From contig OY811971.1 in assembly GCA_963681505.1 (NCBI GenBank), forward strand, positions 20,332,138 to 20,396,137: a stretch of DNA of 64,000 nt, given 5' to 3'. Below the pieces are notes generated by a model that searched no databases, was not told the origin of the DNA, and worked only from the letters and a program-made list of their open reading frames with translations. Origin of the DNA: Eunapius fragilis (taxonomy: Eukaryota; Porifera; Demospongiae; Spongillida; Spongillidae). The number at the start of each line of letters is the position of its first letter. Position 1 is the first letter of the stretch. Shown one piece after another: positions 46,200 through 57,180 of this stretch. The position numbers were made by a program, and so were the translations under genes.

Positions 46200-46930
46200 C
46201 CTCCTATAGATTTTTTTCTAAGCTCAACATGTTTAATAATACTCCAATCATTATAGATGAAATTGGAAAAGTAAAAAATCAGCAGGCATATACAATTGTC
46301 GTATTGTAACCTTTAAAAACCAGCTCATTATAGTTTTATTGATGTGCCTCAGCATTCAAGGTACAGTTCCGATTTTCACTATAGCCTATACTTAATAAAT
46401 GGATGCAAAAGCGAATGTTACAAGAAACAATTTTATACATATCCAGAAATGAGCGGTCAAAGGGAAAATACGATTAATTCGCGGTTTGCGAACCACCGAA
46501 TATTCCCGTATATTTTCCCATAGACATGTATGGGGTACTTTAGTACCAAGCACACCAGATTTTTCTCAGCTTTTGCCAATAGGGATTTTTAGTACACTAC
46601 ATTTGCCATGATTTTTAGTGGTGTCGCCGTATTTTTCCTATTTAAGGTTACGCTTCCCTGGGATTGTCATACAATGTACAGGTAGCGTTTCTCATTACAA
46701 TATTCCACGACCATTTGTGTCAACACCTTTACGATTTAATAATTTGCCAAGAGAGAACCATATAGCCAGTTCATCGAAGAACTATAATACGTATTGAAAA
46801 CTAGGTCTTCCAATTTAAAAATCGGCTTCCATAATTGGAAGAAGTATTCCATATTGAATCACTGTTGTCTCCGTCTCGTGCCCTCACAATTGTACGTACG
46901 TCGCAACAGCAATTGTCACAGAGCAAATGA
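46200..46930. other. No gene recognised
   Basis: AT-rich unique sequence. 46130-46200 shares CACGCGGTTTACGACAGATG-like sequence, inverted, with 57040-57080. Confidence 0.45.
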
Positions 46931-46934
46931 CACA

Positions 46935-47515
46935 GAGACTAATACAGTGACCGATTTGGGACCGGAAGTCGACACAGAGACCGATTTGGGTGTGTTCCCA
47001 CCAGAAGTCGGATACTAGTAACGCATACGTCAGGCAGGCAAGCTGGGAATTATAAATGGTGTCTCATTCTATCGTAGCGATGGGGGAATTGACATCTTCG
47101 TAGCAACCCGAGGCTGCTAAATTTTGCCTTTAGCCTGAGACGTGCACGTAAGTATTAGTTCAGAGCCACACTCGGATCACGTGCCAATGCGATGCAATCC
47201 CCCTGATAATTATCTCAGTTTTAAATTCAAAGCTTCTGGGGGCCCCTATGGCCTATGGGGGAGCATCCAACGCTCCCCACAAGGAATTGTGGGGAGCGTT
47301 GTACAAGAAGCATTGAATCTCCATTCGTTGTAGCTATGTTGCGCGATTATCAGGGGGATGGCACGTGATCCGAGTGTGGAGTTGAACTAAAACGTACACG
47401 CGTGTACGTCGCAGGCTAAAGGCAAAATTTAGCAGCCTCGGGTTGATACGACGATGTCAATTTCCACATCGTCACGATGGAATGAGACACCATTTATAAT
47501 TTCCCTGAGTTAATA
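46935..47515. mobile_element. Foldback element with a perfect central hairpin
   Basis: Arms 47045-47215 and 47335-47515 are inverted copies (AATTATAAATGGTGTCTCATTC; AGCAGCCTCGG; CACTCGGATCACGTGCCA) with several mismatches. In the centre AACGCTCCCCACAA and TTGTGGGGAGCGTT (47269-47302) form a perfect 14-bp stem. The left flank (46935-47075) is repeated directly at 47995-48140. Confidence 0.8.
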
Positions 47516-47613
47516 CTTATGTACCTCTAGTTGGTCTCGCAAGCCAGGACGTACGGAGGACTGGGACTGGGGCCCTCGTCCCAGCCCTGCTTACGTCGTA
47601 CGTACAATAACTA

Positions 47614-47882
47614 CAGTGGCGGATCCAGGGGGGGGGGGGGGCACCGGGGGCACCGGGGGCGCGTGCTCCCCCCTTACGTTCGTCTAATTATATTCATAGC
47701 CGCGCAATACAGCGTTGTAAATTGCATGTTGAACGTGCAGCTACCAAAAGCGTCCGCGCTTCGCGCGGGAGGGGGATCCCCTCCCGCACCCACCCCCTTT
47801 CGGTTTACCACGCCCATTTCTCATTTTATTCTTTTCATTATTGGTGCTCCCTCCCCTTTCAAAATTCCTGGATCCGCCCCTG
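47614..47882. mobile_element. CAGTGGCGGATCC-family MITE, complete (269 bp)
   Basis: CAGTGGCGGATCCAGG at 47614 and its near-perfect complement ending at 47882 are flanked by the 5-bp duplication AACTA (47609-47613, 47883-47887). The interior differs from the element at 31851 but carries the same G-run next to the left end. Confidence 0.93.
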
Positions 47883-48189
47883 AACTAAGTACGTTAATTA
47901 GGCTTGCGAGACTGTCGATGTCAACTTTACGCAATATGACGTAACCAAATGACGTAAGCACAATATATGACAGCTCGATTTGGGCGTTGCCCTGGAGACA
48001 GTGACCGAATTGGGCGGTGCCCTTGGCCGGAAGTCGACACAGAGACCGATTTGGGCGGCCACACCAGACATAGGATACTAGTAATGCACAGCAGGAAGCC
48101 AAGCGGTGAATTATAAATGGTGTCTGATTCCATTGTAACGATGTGGATGTTGTTGCTAATCTAATTGTTGTTGCTAATGTACTAAAGTT

Positions 48190-48257
<68 letters not shown>

Positions 48258-50590
48258 ATGTACAAAGGTGATGTAACACTTTTCATCCCTCAATGGTGCC
48301 ATTACACATGGTCCCTTTCTGAACAGTGATATGTACAGTTCTAAGCAGCAGTCTATTTTTTGAGATGTGTGCAGGCTATAATGGAAGCCTCAGGTACTTG
48401 TAGTGACTGTGAATATTATTGCTGCCCAATCAGATCAGATATAATGGAGGGTATGAGATAGGACCACACAAGCATGTAGTGCAGGCTATGAGGCACAAAC
48501 ATGTACTGTAGGCTAGCACGAGACACAAGTATGTAGTGATCTAGTGAAGGCTATGAGACATGAACATATAGTGCAGGCATGAGATAGGAACATGTAGTGG
48601 AGGCTATGAAGCACAAGCATGAATGGTTTGCGTTTGTGTGTGAAGGTGTGACATGCATGCAGTTGAAAAAAAAAACAATATGGAGAGTGGCTAATACATC
48701 TGTGTGTGCAGAGCATAAAAGAAGGGTTACATTACACCTCCGGTTTGGCTTTAACTTGACCACGCCTCCCCCCCTCCCACTCTGAACTAGAGCACATGGT
48801 CAAGGGTATGGTCACATGAGCATGTAGTGGATGTGATGAGACACAAAACAGTGGTGGATTCAGCATTTGGGAGGGGGTGGGGGGGGGGGGGGGGGGCACA
48901 AAGTGTGGTGGAGGGAATGCTATAAGCTCTCCCATTGGGTCTGTGGCTAGGGGGTGAGGGAGGGGGTAGGGGGGGAACGCTGAAAGCTTGCCTATCATGT
49001 GAGGCTATGCCCCATATGGCTTTTCCATTATGGTGTTCTCGACATTAAAAAATTCATAATAAAATGCAATGGATACTTTTTTTTATTGTAACAGTGGTGG
49101 ATTCAGGATATGGGAGGGGGGCCACAAGGTGTGAGAGGGGTCCCCATCTAGGGAGTGGGGAGGGAACACTGTAATTATAGTGAAGGAATGGTATGGGACA
49201 TGAGCATGTAGAGGAAGCTATGAGATGCAAAAATGTATGAGACAAGACAGTGTAGTGGAGGCTATGAAACACAAGCATCTACTGCAGGGCTGAAAGCAAC
49301 CATTTATCATTTTAGTTGGAATATACGCTCTGCATGCACAGATTCACAGATGTATGAACCCCCCACCATACTTTAACTTGTTTAATTTGCATGCCACACC
49401 ACCTTGCATACATATACACACACATTAACACTTAGACACACACAAACCTCCCATACTCGTGTCTCACAAAATGTATCTCATAGCCTCCACTACACGTCTC
49501 ATATCCTCCCCTAAATGCCCAGGTCACCTAGTCTCCACTACATAGTAATGGACCCAAGGAGAGGTGGGATTAGCCTGTGCCCTTAGCTCCCTCCCCTTAA
49601 AATAAATAGCTTTAAAGGGAGTTTGCTATGCGATTATTAATGCCGAAAACACCACAATTGAAAAGGTGTATGGGTAAGCCTCACCAGATGGGCGAGCTTA
49701 CAGTGTTCCCCCCCCCCCCCCCCCCTTAGTGGACATTGATCCTCCAATACCTTGTGCCCTCACCCTCCCAAATCCTGTATCTGCCACTGCTACATGCTTG
49801 TGTCTCATCACCTCCACATGCTCATGTGACCCCTTCACTATGTCCTCAAGTTCAGTACATGTGTGTGTGTGTGTGAGCACGTAAAAAGGTGATGAAACAC
49901 TTTTGTCCCTCAATGGTAACATTCTTACACATGGTGCCTTTCTGAGCAGTGATAGGCAGGCATTTATTTTTGTGAAGTGTGCGGGCAAGACTTATCTATA
50001 ATGGAAGCCTTTCATGTACAGGTACTAGTAGTGACTGTGCTGCCCAATCAGATCACAGATGTGGTAGATCTGAGGTACATGTGCTAAAGTTTATATAGAT
50101 AAGCACCCTGATACATATATGTAGCATCCAAACTTCCATGGCTTCACTATATAGTAGATGAAGCATTGCCAACAGAAATAAAAAAAGTAGTGGAGGGTAC
50201 TGTAGGCTGGCATGAGACACAAGTATGTAGTGATCTCTATGGAGGTTATGAGACATGAACACATGTAGTGAAAAGCATGAGACAAGGGCACGCAGTGGAG
50301 GTTATGAGACATGACAGGGACAGGAGCATGTAGTGTAGACTATGTGACACAAAAATGTATGAGGTAGGACCATGGAATGGAGGCTATGAGACATAAACTT
50401 GTAATGGATGCTATAAGCAAGGACCACGTATGTGACACGAGCAGGTAGTAGAGACTATGAAACATTGGTATGTGCTGAAGGCGTTGATGATACACTAGCA
50501 TGTAATGAGACACAAGCAGGTTGTTGGAGGCTGAGATAAAACCATTGTAGTAGTGGAGGTTATGACACACAAGCATGTGTGGTTTGTGTG
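48190..50590. repeat. Duplicated minisatellite-like region
   Basis: Short units of the form GAGGCTATGAGACACAAGCATGTAGTG recur many times (48470-48620, 48800-48850, 49190-49275, 50210-50580). The leading block with GT tract, AAAGGTGATG, CCCTCAATGGT and TGCCCAATCAGATCA occurs twice (48193-48440 and 49860-50065). Old CAGTGGTGGATTCAG ends lie at 48849 and 49094 and an inverted one at 49766-49790. No gene. Confidence 0.75.
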
Positions 50591-50599
50591 TGCATGTGT

Positions 50600-50820
50600 G
50601 TGTATGTGTGTGTGGAGGGGTTACATATGGTTAATACATCTGTGCGTGCAGAGCGTAAACTTTTCAGCCCAGCTGTGATTCGCCTCCCCCATGCATCGTT
50701 TCTCATGGATCTGTTATAGCATTGTACGTCGATAAATGGGCACGCAAGGTGTGTACTGAACCGATAGGTAAACGATTTCTAAATGATGTTATGTGCGCGC
50801 GTATTCACTACTGCTATAGG
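50600..50820 (+). repeat. Left half of an interrupted IR-2-type repeat
   Basis: From GGGGTTACATATGG to GCGCGCGTATTCACTACTGC this is a diverged copy of 39005-39225. Its continuation (CATACCGTGTTGCGTAAAGCG) is found only at 56345-56470, on the far side of the 50821-56332 insertion. Confidence 0.75.
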
Positions 50821-53540
50821 TAGGCACTGGGGAATCTATGATTTTAGACCGTAAAATCCTAGACGTGAAATGACAAAATTTCTGTTCGCAATTTTAAACT
50901 TTCCCGTTGACACCATTTGGTAAAAACGATCTGGTAGCTTCATTCAGCTTGATTATGGCTTATCATGCATTCCGATCGACTGCTGAATGCGTCAGCAATA
51001 GGCCAGACCAGTTTTTAAGCTTTAAAACACGCATCGTATTTCGTAAGTATTGCTCAAATCGAATACAATTTTCTACCCACGATTTTCGACTCGTAAACGC
51101 TGCGTCCCCTCCAAGATAAGCATTCTCCCCTCTAGATAATTCATCCGTCTATCCTTTTATGAAATTTTGTAAAGATGAGTTCTAGTAAGGTAAATAAACT
51201 AAAAAAATCCAATTTGTATCTTAGATCGTACAATACTAAGGACAGATATAAGTGGATTGTAGCCAAATCACAATTGAAGAAAGAGAACAATGCTTTGAAA
51301 AGAAAAATATGTGCATTGGAAGAAGCGAGTAAAGTCCTACAAGCAAATTATGATGAGTTAATAAGAGAAAATGAATGTTACATACAAAATTTTATTTTGA
51401 AAACATACAGCACAGCTTGTAGAAAGGCTATATATCATTGCCTATTAAATCAGGTACCAGTAACAAGTGTATGCAATGTTATTGAAGCAGTTATACTTGA
51501 ATTTTGTGATAAAACAATGGATGTTATGCCTGACAGTAGGTTTGTTAGTATGTGTGGATATGAGAAGTGATCTTCAAGTTGGGGAGATTTTGTATTCAAG
51601 TGAGAATGTTACCCTTTCATGGGATTCTACAACTGTGGATATTAATGAAGTGCACTTTAGCATTGCCACTATTCCACCCACTTCATACGTAATGCAGCTG
51701 GGTGCTTTACCAGGAGGACCATGTGATGATTACTTGACACACATGACAAATTGTTTTGATGATATTGCTGAAACGTATGCTGCATATAATCAGACAGATA
51801 GAATACAAGTTAAACACCTCTTTGTGCAGCATATAATGAACACACTAACTGATCATGTTGCTGTTAACCATTGTGTTGTGCAAGCCCTAAATACTGATCT
51901 TGATATTGAGTTACTAGAGCTCAAATGCAATGTGCATCCTATTGATGGGATAGCACAGATCTCCTGAAAGCATATGATGCACAGAATTAACAATGTAAGA
52001 AGCGATTGTTATGGATTTGGTTCATGTGTTGTAAGTTTCATATATGCCATGACAAAAATGAGGTACAAACAAGGAAAAGGTGGCCCTGCTGGGTTTAAAA
52101 TGTTCATGCGCCAGGAAAATATCAAACCTTCTATGATTGTTCGATATGTTGGGAATAGATTCCATCATCTTGCTGGTGTCCTATATCTGTTAAGAGATAA
52201 ACTAATAATGTACCTTGAAAACGTGTGCCATAATACAACAACTCTAAGAACAGCATTGATTCAAGATCTAAAGAATAGGACAATCATACTTGAATTAAGG
52301 GCACATGGTTGATTGGAAAGCTTGTAACCAGACCTTGGATGAAGCATTTTTATGCAAGCCAGCATATGACTAACTTGGATATTGTGCCTGCCATCAATAT
52401 GTGCATGAATAACTTAAATTTGTTAAGAGCTAATCCTTCTATTGCTCTCATTATCAAGACAGACATTTTTGGTAGTATACTTGATGAAGAAAGTGTGCTG
52501 AAACATTTACAGGAGTCATCCTTTAGCAGTGCGGAGCATGAAACATTCAATGAGATATTTGCATTACTATCACAAGGTGCAATCGATGTATAACAAACAG
52601 ATGGATGATTATCTCAGAGGGGAACTTGCTACACCGTCACCATCCAAGTGTTGTCAATCAAAATCTGCTCCAGTCCACAATATGTTTTCAGAGCAAACAC
52701 TTGGTTTGGCTGATCACTAACTCAGGAGGGCACACAATGCAAAGATATAGGCTTTATAGATGGAAAAGTAAAAGCAACGAAAAATAAGGCTATGTCATGG
52801 TTGTCAACCAAATCTTCAGCAGAACAGAGCAAAATAATATCTTTCTCAACAAAAAGAGCTTGAAAAATGAAAATAATTCAACACCAACGTGAGGAAACTT
52901 TAAAAAGAGTGCAAGATGAAAGGCACAAAGAGAAGCATCAGAAGATTGACCAGAGAGAGAGAAGGAAAGTGGAGAAAAAATGGCTTCTGCATTTAATAAA
53001 AAAAGCACTTTAAATGATGAGTTTCCTGAAATTACACAGGAGCAGAAAACATTCATTTCTAGAGCCTTACTGATTTAAATTCTCTGCTAGGTATATACTT
53101 AAATCACAGGTGGTATGAGAATTTCCCCAATGTAATATACATGGGCCATGTTGTAAAAATAAGCCATAAAGTAAAGTTACCAAAACTAACAATTACATAC
53201 TGGAGTATAGATGACTTAGAAGAAGTAGGAATTGATAACACAATTACAGTTATTGAAATGCTCGTGGACTATTTAAATGGTGATTTAGTGTTTGTTTAGG
53301 GTGGAAATGATGTACTAATATAGAATAATAATATTATTGCGCTTGATTGTGTGCATGTTACATTGTTGTCAATTTTTATGCTTACAATTTCAAAAGATAA
53401 AAGTGAGGAAACTAAATGATGAGCCTTTTAAAAGTTTTCCCTATATCAGAATCACTTATGTGCAATGCTTGAAATTAAAATCTCCGGGTTACGCCTCATT
53501 ATAACACAACTGTCACAGCGATTACGCACCAACCGCTGAG
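50821..53540 (+). mobile_element. Element X: uncharacterised transposon-like unit with coding region
   Basis: It starts TAGGCACTGGGGAATC. Its 5' non-coding 350 bp (50821-51170) and its 3' part (53075-53538) recur as the ends of the element at 54654-56332, so these segments mark a mobile unit. It is truncated at the right by ~160 bp relative to that copy. Coding region described separately. Confidence 0.75.
51175..53299 (+). pseudogene. Large uncharacterised gene of element X, frameshifted
   Basis: ATG at 51175 begins a Lys-rich coiled-coil N-terminus (SQLKKENNALKRKICALEEA). Later frames give EILYSSENVTLSWDSTTVDI, HVAVNHCVVQ..LLELKCNVHPIDGIA, KMRYKQGKGGPAGFKMF, SMIVRYVGNRFHHLAGVLY, GLADHQLRRAHNAKIGFIDG and, after more shifts, a C-terminus with LNHRWYENFPNVIYMGHVVK and VIEMLVDYLNGDLVFV (stop 53299). 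Frame breaks lie near 51567, 51965, 52312, 52590, 52865 and 53015. From memory the motifs belong to a multi-copy unnamed family in sponges and cnidarians. Association with repeated ends suggests it is element-encoded; a transposase role is possible but unproven. Confidence 0.6.
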
Positions 53541-53559
53541 GATAGAGGCACAACACACA

Positions 53560-53665
53560 CACATGTACACCCCACAATACACAACACACACACACATGTA
53601 CACACACACCACAACACACATAACATCCAACATCAGGGGTGGCGAAATCAAGGGGGGGGGGGGGG
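53560..53665. repeat. CA-rich and poly-G stretch
   Basis: ACACAC/ACATGTAC repeats 53548-53620 followed by a G run at 53651-53665. Confidence 0.8.
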
Positions 53666-54329
53666 AGGAAGTATCAATATTTATCAATTGTTACTAAAAA
53701 ACATTAAAATATTCTCCACGTAGACATTACATTTACAAATGGTTATCAACAAGGGCATTCCCGATGAGTTTCGAAGTGCATGTTCAGATCAAAGTAAGTA
53801 GAAAGATTGTTTAGAGCTGAATAATGCAATCTATAAACATTGCTGATATATCACTGGCTCAATGCGATTTGTTTTTTTTTATTTTTATTTTCAAGTGGCT
53901 CACTTGTTTTAATTCCAGCCACTAATGCTTAAAGTAATAGGTAGCTGCTGCTCTTTGGGATGATTCTGAATCAGTCTTCATCTGGTTGAATCATTCGGGA
54001 TGCCATTAATATAACTAACTATGCAATTACCATACTTTGCAGATTGGAACAAAAAAGTTGTATGCATTCACACAATTTTAATTGCAAGTGTTGCATAATA
54101 CAAGGTTACGGATCAATTAATTAATTGTTCATTATTTTAACTAGTGGCCACGCCCTACCCGGACTAGTGGCCATGCCCTATCCGAACTAATTGCTTCCAC
54201 CATCTCTTCACACACACAACACAATGAAGCCAATTAATTAATAAACTAAGGCTACCCCACAAATACACACACACACACACACACCAATTAATTTAACACC
54301 TAAAGCTTCACACCATGCGCTCCACACAC

Positions 54330-54584
54330 CTTAGAACAGGCCAGACCTCCCGAGCCTCCTCCGATCACCACCAGGTCGTACTCGTAGGTGTGGCTAGGGT
54401 CAAAGCCATCCCGGGCTTGCTGTCCCTCGATGATCATCGATGATCATCCTGGAGAGGTCGCCCCTGGAGTGCGCGGCTATCGTGCTGTCACATCCGCCTA
54501 CGTGCTTCCCGTTGATGAACACGTTGGGCACGGTCTCCTGACCCGTGAGCTCCTTGAGAGCGTCCAGTACTGCCTGCCCGTCAC
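54330..54584 (-). pseudogene. Thioredoxin glutathione reductase exon (glutaredoxin to FAD-domain junction), frameshifted
   Basis: Between an acceptor (CGCCTCCGCAG|G at 54585) and a donor (CTAAG|GTGTGT at 54330), one frame gives the glutaredoxin C-terminus (VLDALKELTGQETVPNVFIN, KHVGGCD with the GSH-site TVP). Another frame gives RDGFDPSHTYEYDLVVIGGG with SGGLACSK, the FAD-binding GxGxxG of thioredoxin reductase. This fusion is diagnostic of animal TXNRD3-type enzymes, which reduce both thioredoxin and glutathione. The frames are separated by an exact 10-bp tandem duplication (GATGATCATC, 54429-54438 and 54439-54448). No neighbouring exons were found. The exon is more GC-rich than its surroundings. 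Confidence 0.85.
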
Positions 54585-54653
54585 CTGCGGAGGCGAGGCA
54601 TCGCAGGTGCAAAAAATAATAAATGAATAAAATTAAAAAAATAAATTTAATGT

Positions 54654-56332
54654 TAGGCACTGGGAAATCTATGATTTTAGACCGTAAAATCCTAGACGTG
54701 AAATGAAAAAATTTCTGTTCGCAATTTTAAACTTTTCTGTTGATACCATTTGGTAAAAACGATCTGGTAGCTTCATTCAGCTTGATTATGGCTTATCATG
54801 CATTCAGAACGACTGCTGAATGCGTCAGCAATAGGCCAGACTAGTTTTTAAGCTTTAAAACACGCATCGTATTTCGTAAGTGTTGCTCAAATCAAATACA
54901 ATTTTCTACCCACGATTTTCGACTCGTAAACGCTGTGTCCCCTCCAAGGTAAGCATACTCCTCTCTAGATACTTCATCCATCTATCCTTTTACGAAATTT
55001 TGTATTAATCAGTCCTAGCGCAGCGGTCCTTGTACGATGCGCCAGTTACTGAACATCATTGAACCAATACATTAAATGGTACTTTACACTAGGATCTTAA
55101 AAAAACATCATGGTTAATATCTTAAATCATACCTTTTGAGTTATCATCACTAAAAATATCAGAGTTCCAATTTGAGACAAAACTGTAAGGGTCAAAACAT
55201 TAATGCATCATCAGGATTAGGTTTTTGATAGGCTTGTTTTTATGAGGATTTCGATATGACCGCCGCTTAGCATCACTATGGCCGATTTAATTCGACTTAA
55301 GAGATGAAAATCATGTCACACTACTCAGAGGTCCCTAAAGTAGCCATAATTTATTGGACACTTGCTAACATTGATAAAAATTGCAACAAAAGCAGAAAAG
55401 TGAAAATTTTTTAAGAATTGCATTCAATGTTTGGATTCTTCAGTAAATGTATACGATACACGTGTGACGTCAGTGTTGGTGTGCGTGCTAGAGATAGATA
55501 TGTACGGTGAGTTTTTTGTTTCGAACGCCACGGGTTCTTTTCAGAACCATTGCGGCGTGGCATCCCAAATGAACCCTTTTGCTGATGAACCAAGCTCTAG
55601 TGGAACAGGAGCCAAGAGACCGATCCGCAGGCGCGATATGACGGCTTTATTAGCGGAAGTTGCTTTGCCATCGCCAATGAACTCGAGATCTGAAATTCTC
55701 TGCTAGGTATATACTTAAATCACAGGTGGTATGAGAATTTCACCAATGTATTATACAATGGGCATGTTGTAAAAATAAGCCATAAAGCAAAGTTACCAAA
55801 ACTAACAATTACATATACTGGACTATAGATGAATCAGAAGAAGGAATTGATAACACATGCAATTACAGTTATTGAAATGCTCCTGGACTATTTAAATGGT
55901 GATTTAGTGTTTGTTGAGATGGAAATGATGTACCTCAATATTGAATAATAATATTATTGTGCTTGATTTTGTGCGTGTTTCATTGTTTGTCAATTTTTAC
56001 GTTAGTTAACAATTTGAAACGATAAAAGTGAGGAAACTAAATGATGAGCCTTTTTAAAGTCTTCCCTATATTAGAATCACTTATGTGCAATGCTTGAAAT
56101 TAAAATCTCCGGGTTACGCCTCGTTATAACACAACCATCACAGTATTTATTGCGATTACGCATTAACCGCTGCACTAAAAAAGTTGTCACTTTGAGGATA
56201 TGTATCTCTGGTATCGAATATGCTAGGGTGACGCAAGAAGTACTGTTAAACTCAACTTTTTTTGCTCTTTCTAATGATGGTAGTATTATTATCCTCTGAA
56301 TATATATTTTTTATTCCCCAGTACCTACTATA
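54654..56332 (+). mobile_element. Element X2: relative of element X with a different interior
   Basis: It starts TAGGCACTGGGAAATC and ends CCCCAGTACCTA, an inverted repeat of the start. 54654-55010 matches 50821-51170 and 55694-56172 matches 53075-53538, both at high identity; 56173-56332 is the 3' end that element X lacks. The interior 55015-55690 has no counterpart in element X. Confidence 0.8.
55431..55706 (+). CDS. Hypothetical protein inside element X2
   Basis: A 91-codon frame. The second half (MNPFADEPSSSGTGAKRP then RRRDMTALLAEVALP) has the look of a disordered N-terminus. It ends exactly where the shared 3' segment begins, which in element X encodes the protein's C-terminus in a different frame. 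It may be a 5' exon of the X gene or captured DNA. Not recognised. Confidence 0.3.
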   Translation: MDSSVNVYDTRVTSVLVCVLEIDMYGEFFVSNATGSFQNHCGVASQMNPFADEPSSSGTGAKRPIRRRDMTALLAEVALPSPMNSRSEILC

Positions 56333-56470
56333 CAGGCTAGTACATACCGTGTTGCGTAAAGCGATGGCAGCTGGCAGCTGAATCCGGCCACGCATTTCGA
56401 TCGCTTAGCGAATTCCGTTCGCTACAGAAGTAAAAAAAAAGAGAACCAGACTGACGATTGCAAGGCCGTA
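56333..56470 (+). repeat. Right half of the interrupted IR-2-type repeat
   Basis: CATACCGTGTTGCGTAAAGCG through TCGATCGCTTAGCGAA matches 39225-39310 and continues the repeat broken at 50820. Confidence 0.75.
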
Positions 56471-56479
56471 GATAAGGGG

Positions 56480-57180
56480 GAGCCTTGGGGGGGGAGGGGG
56501 GGGGGGGGGGGGGGGGGGGTGACATTCATTAATAATGTATTAGCATAATTATTAAATGCATAAGCATCCTATAGGTCTCGTGAGCTAGCTCTCGCCATTA
56601 TTAACAATTTTATTGAATGGATTACTCAATGACATACTTTTATGAATAAATTATGCGCGGTAGAAATTAGTCTTGTATTTAGTTACGGAATGGTTATAAT
56701 AATGCTATTATTTTTTAAAGTGCATATATGATAATTGGACCGATTTATAGAACATTGGTTTAAAATTGAACTTGGAAAAAAAAAGCAAGATGACCGCTTA
56801 TGTATGGGCCATTTCTGGATATGACACCGAAAACCAATACAGTGGTATAAGTAGTGCATGCGATCGACCAGGAATTGCATAGAAAAACAAAGGGCACCTG
56901 GCGCAGCATGTTGTCCGACAATACGAGCCTGTATAAAAAAACTCCATACGGCAGTCGCAAATACGTAATGAATTTTAAATACGAAATCCTGCAAGAATAA
57001 TCATACAAACCACTAGGAGGGAATTATTCCCCAAAATCATCAAGCGGATTTCCCCGCGTCTGTCATAACCGCGTGTTAAAGATAAAAATTAATCGGCCGA
57101 AAAAAAGTGGGGGGGGGGGGGGGGGGGGGGGGGGCCTGCCCCCCTTGCCCCCCTTGCCTCCCCCCCCCCCCTTCGACTCC
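56480..57180. repeat. Poly-G/poly-C tracts around unique AT-rich DNA
   Basis: G-rich runs at 56487-56519 and 57109-57134, then C-rich blocks to 57170. The intervening sequence has no recognisable gene. Confidence 0.8.

Noticed and set aside
54330-54584. Reading the Ulp1 or TXNRD3 TGA codons as selenocysteine
   Set aside because: TXNRD selenocysteine lies at the far C-terminus, not in this exon. The Ulp1 TGA (40564-40566) is at a non-catalytic position, so recoding is not supported.
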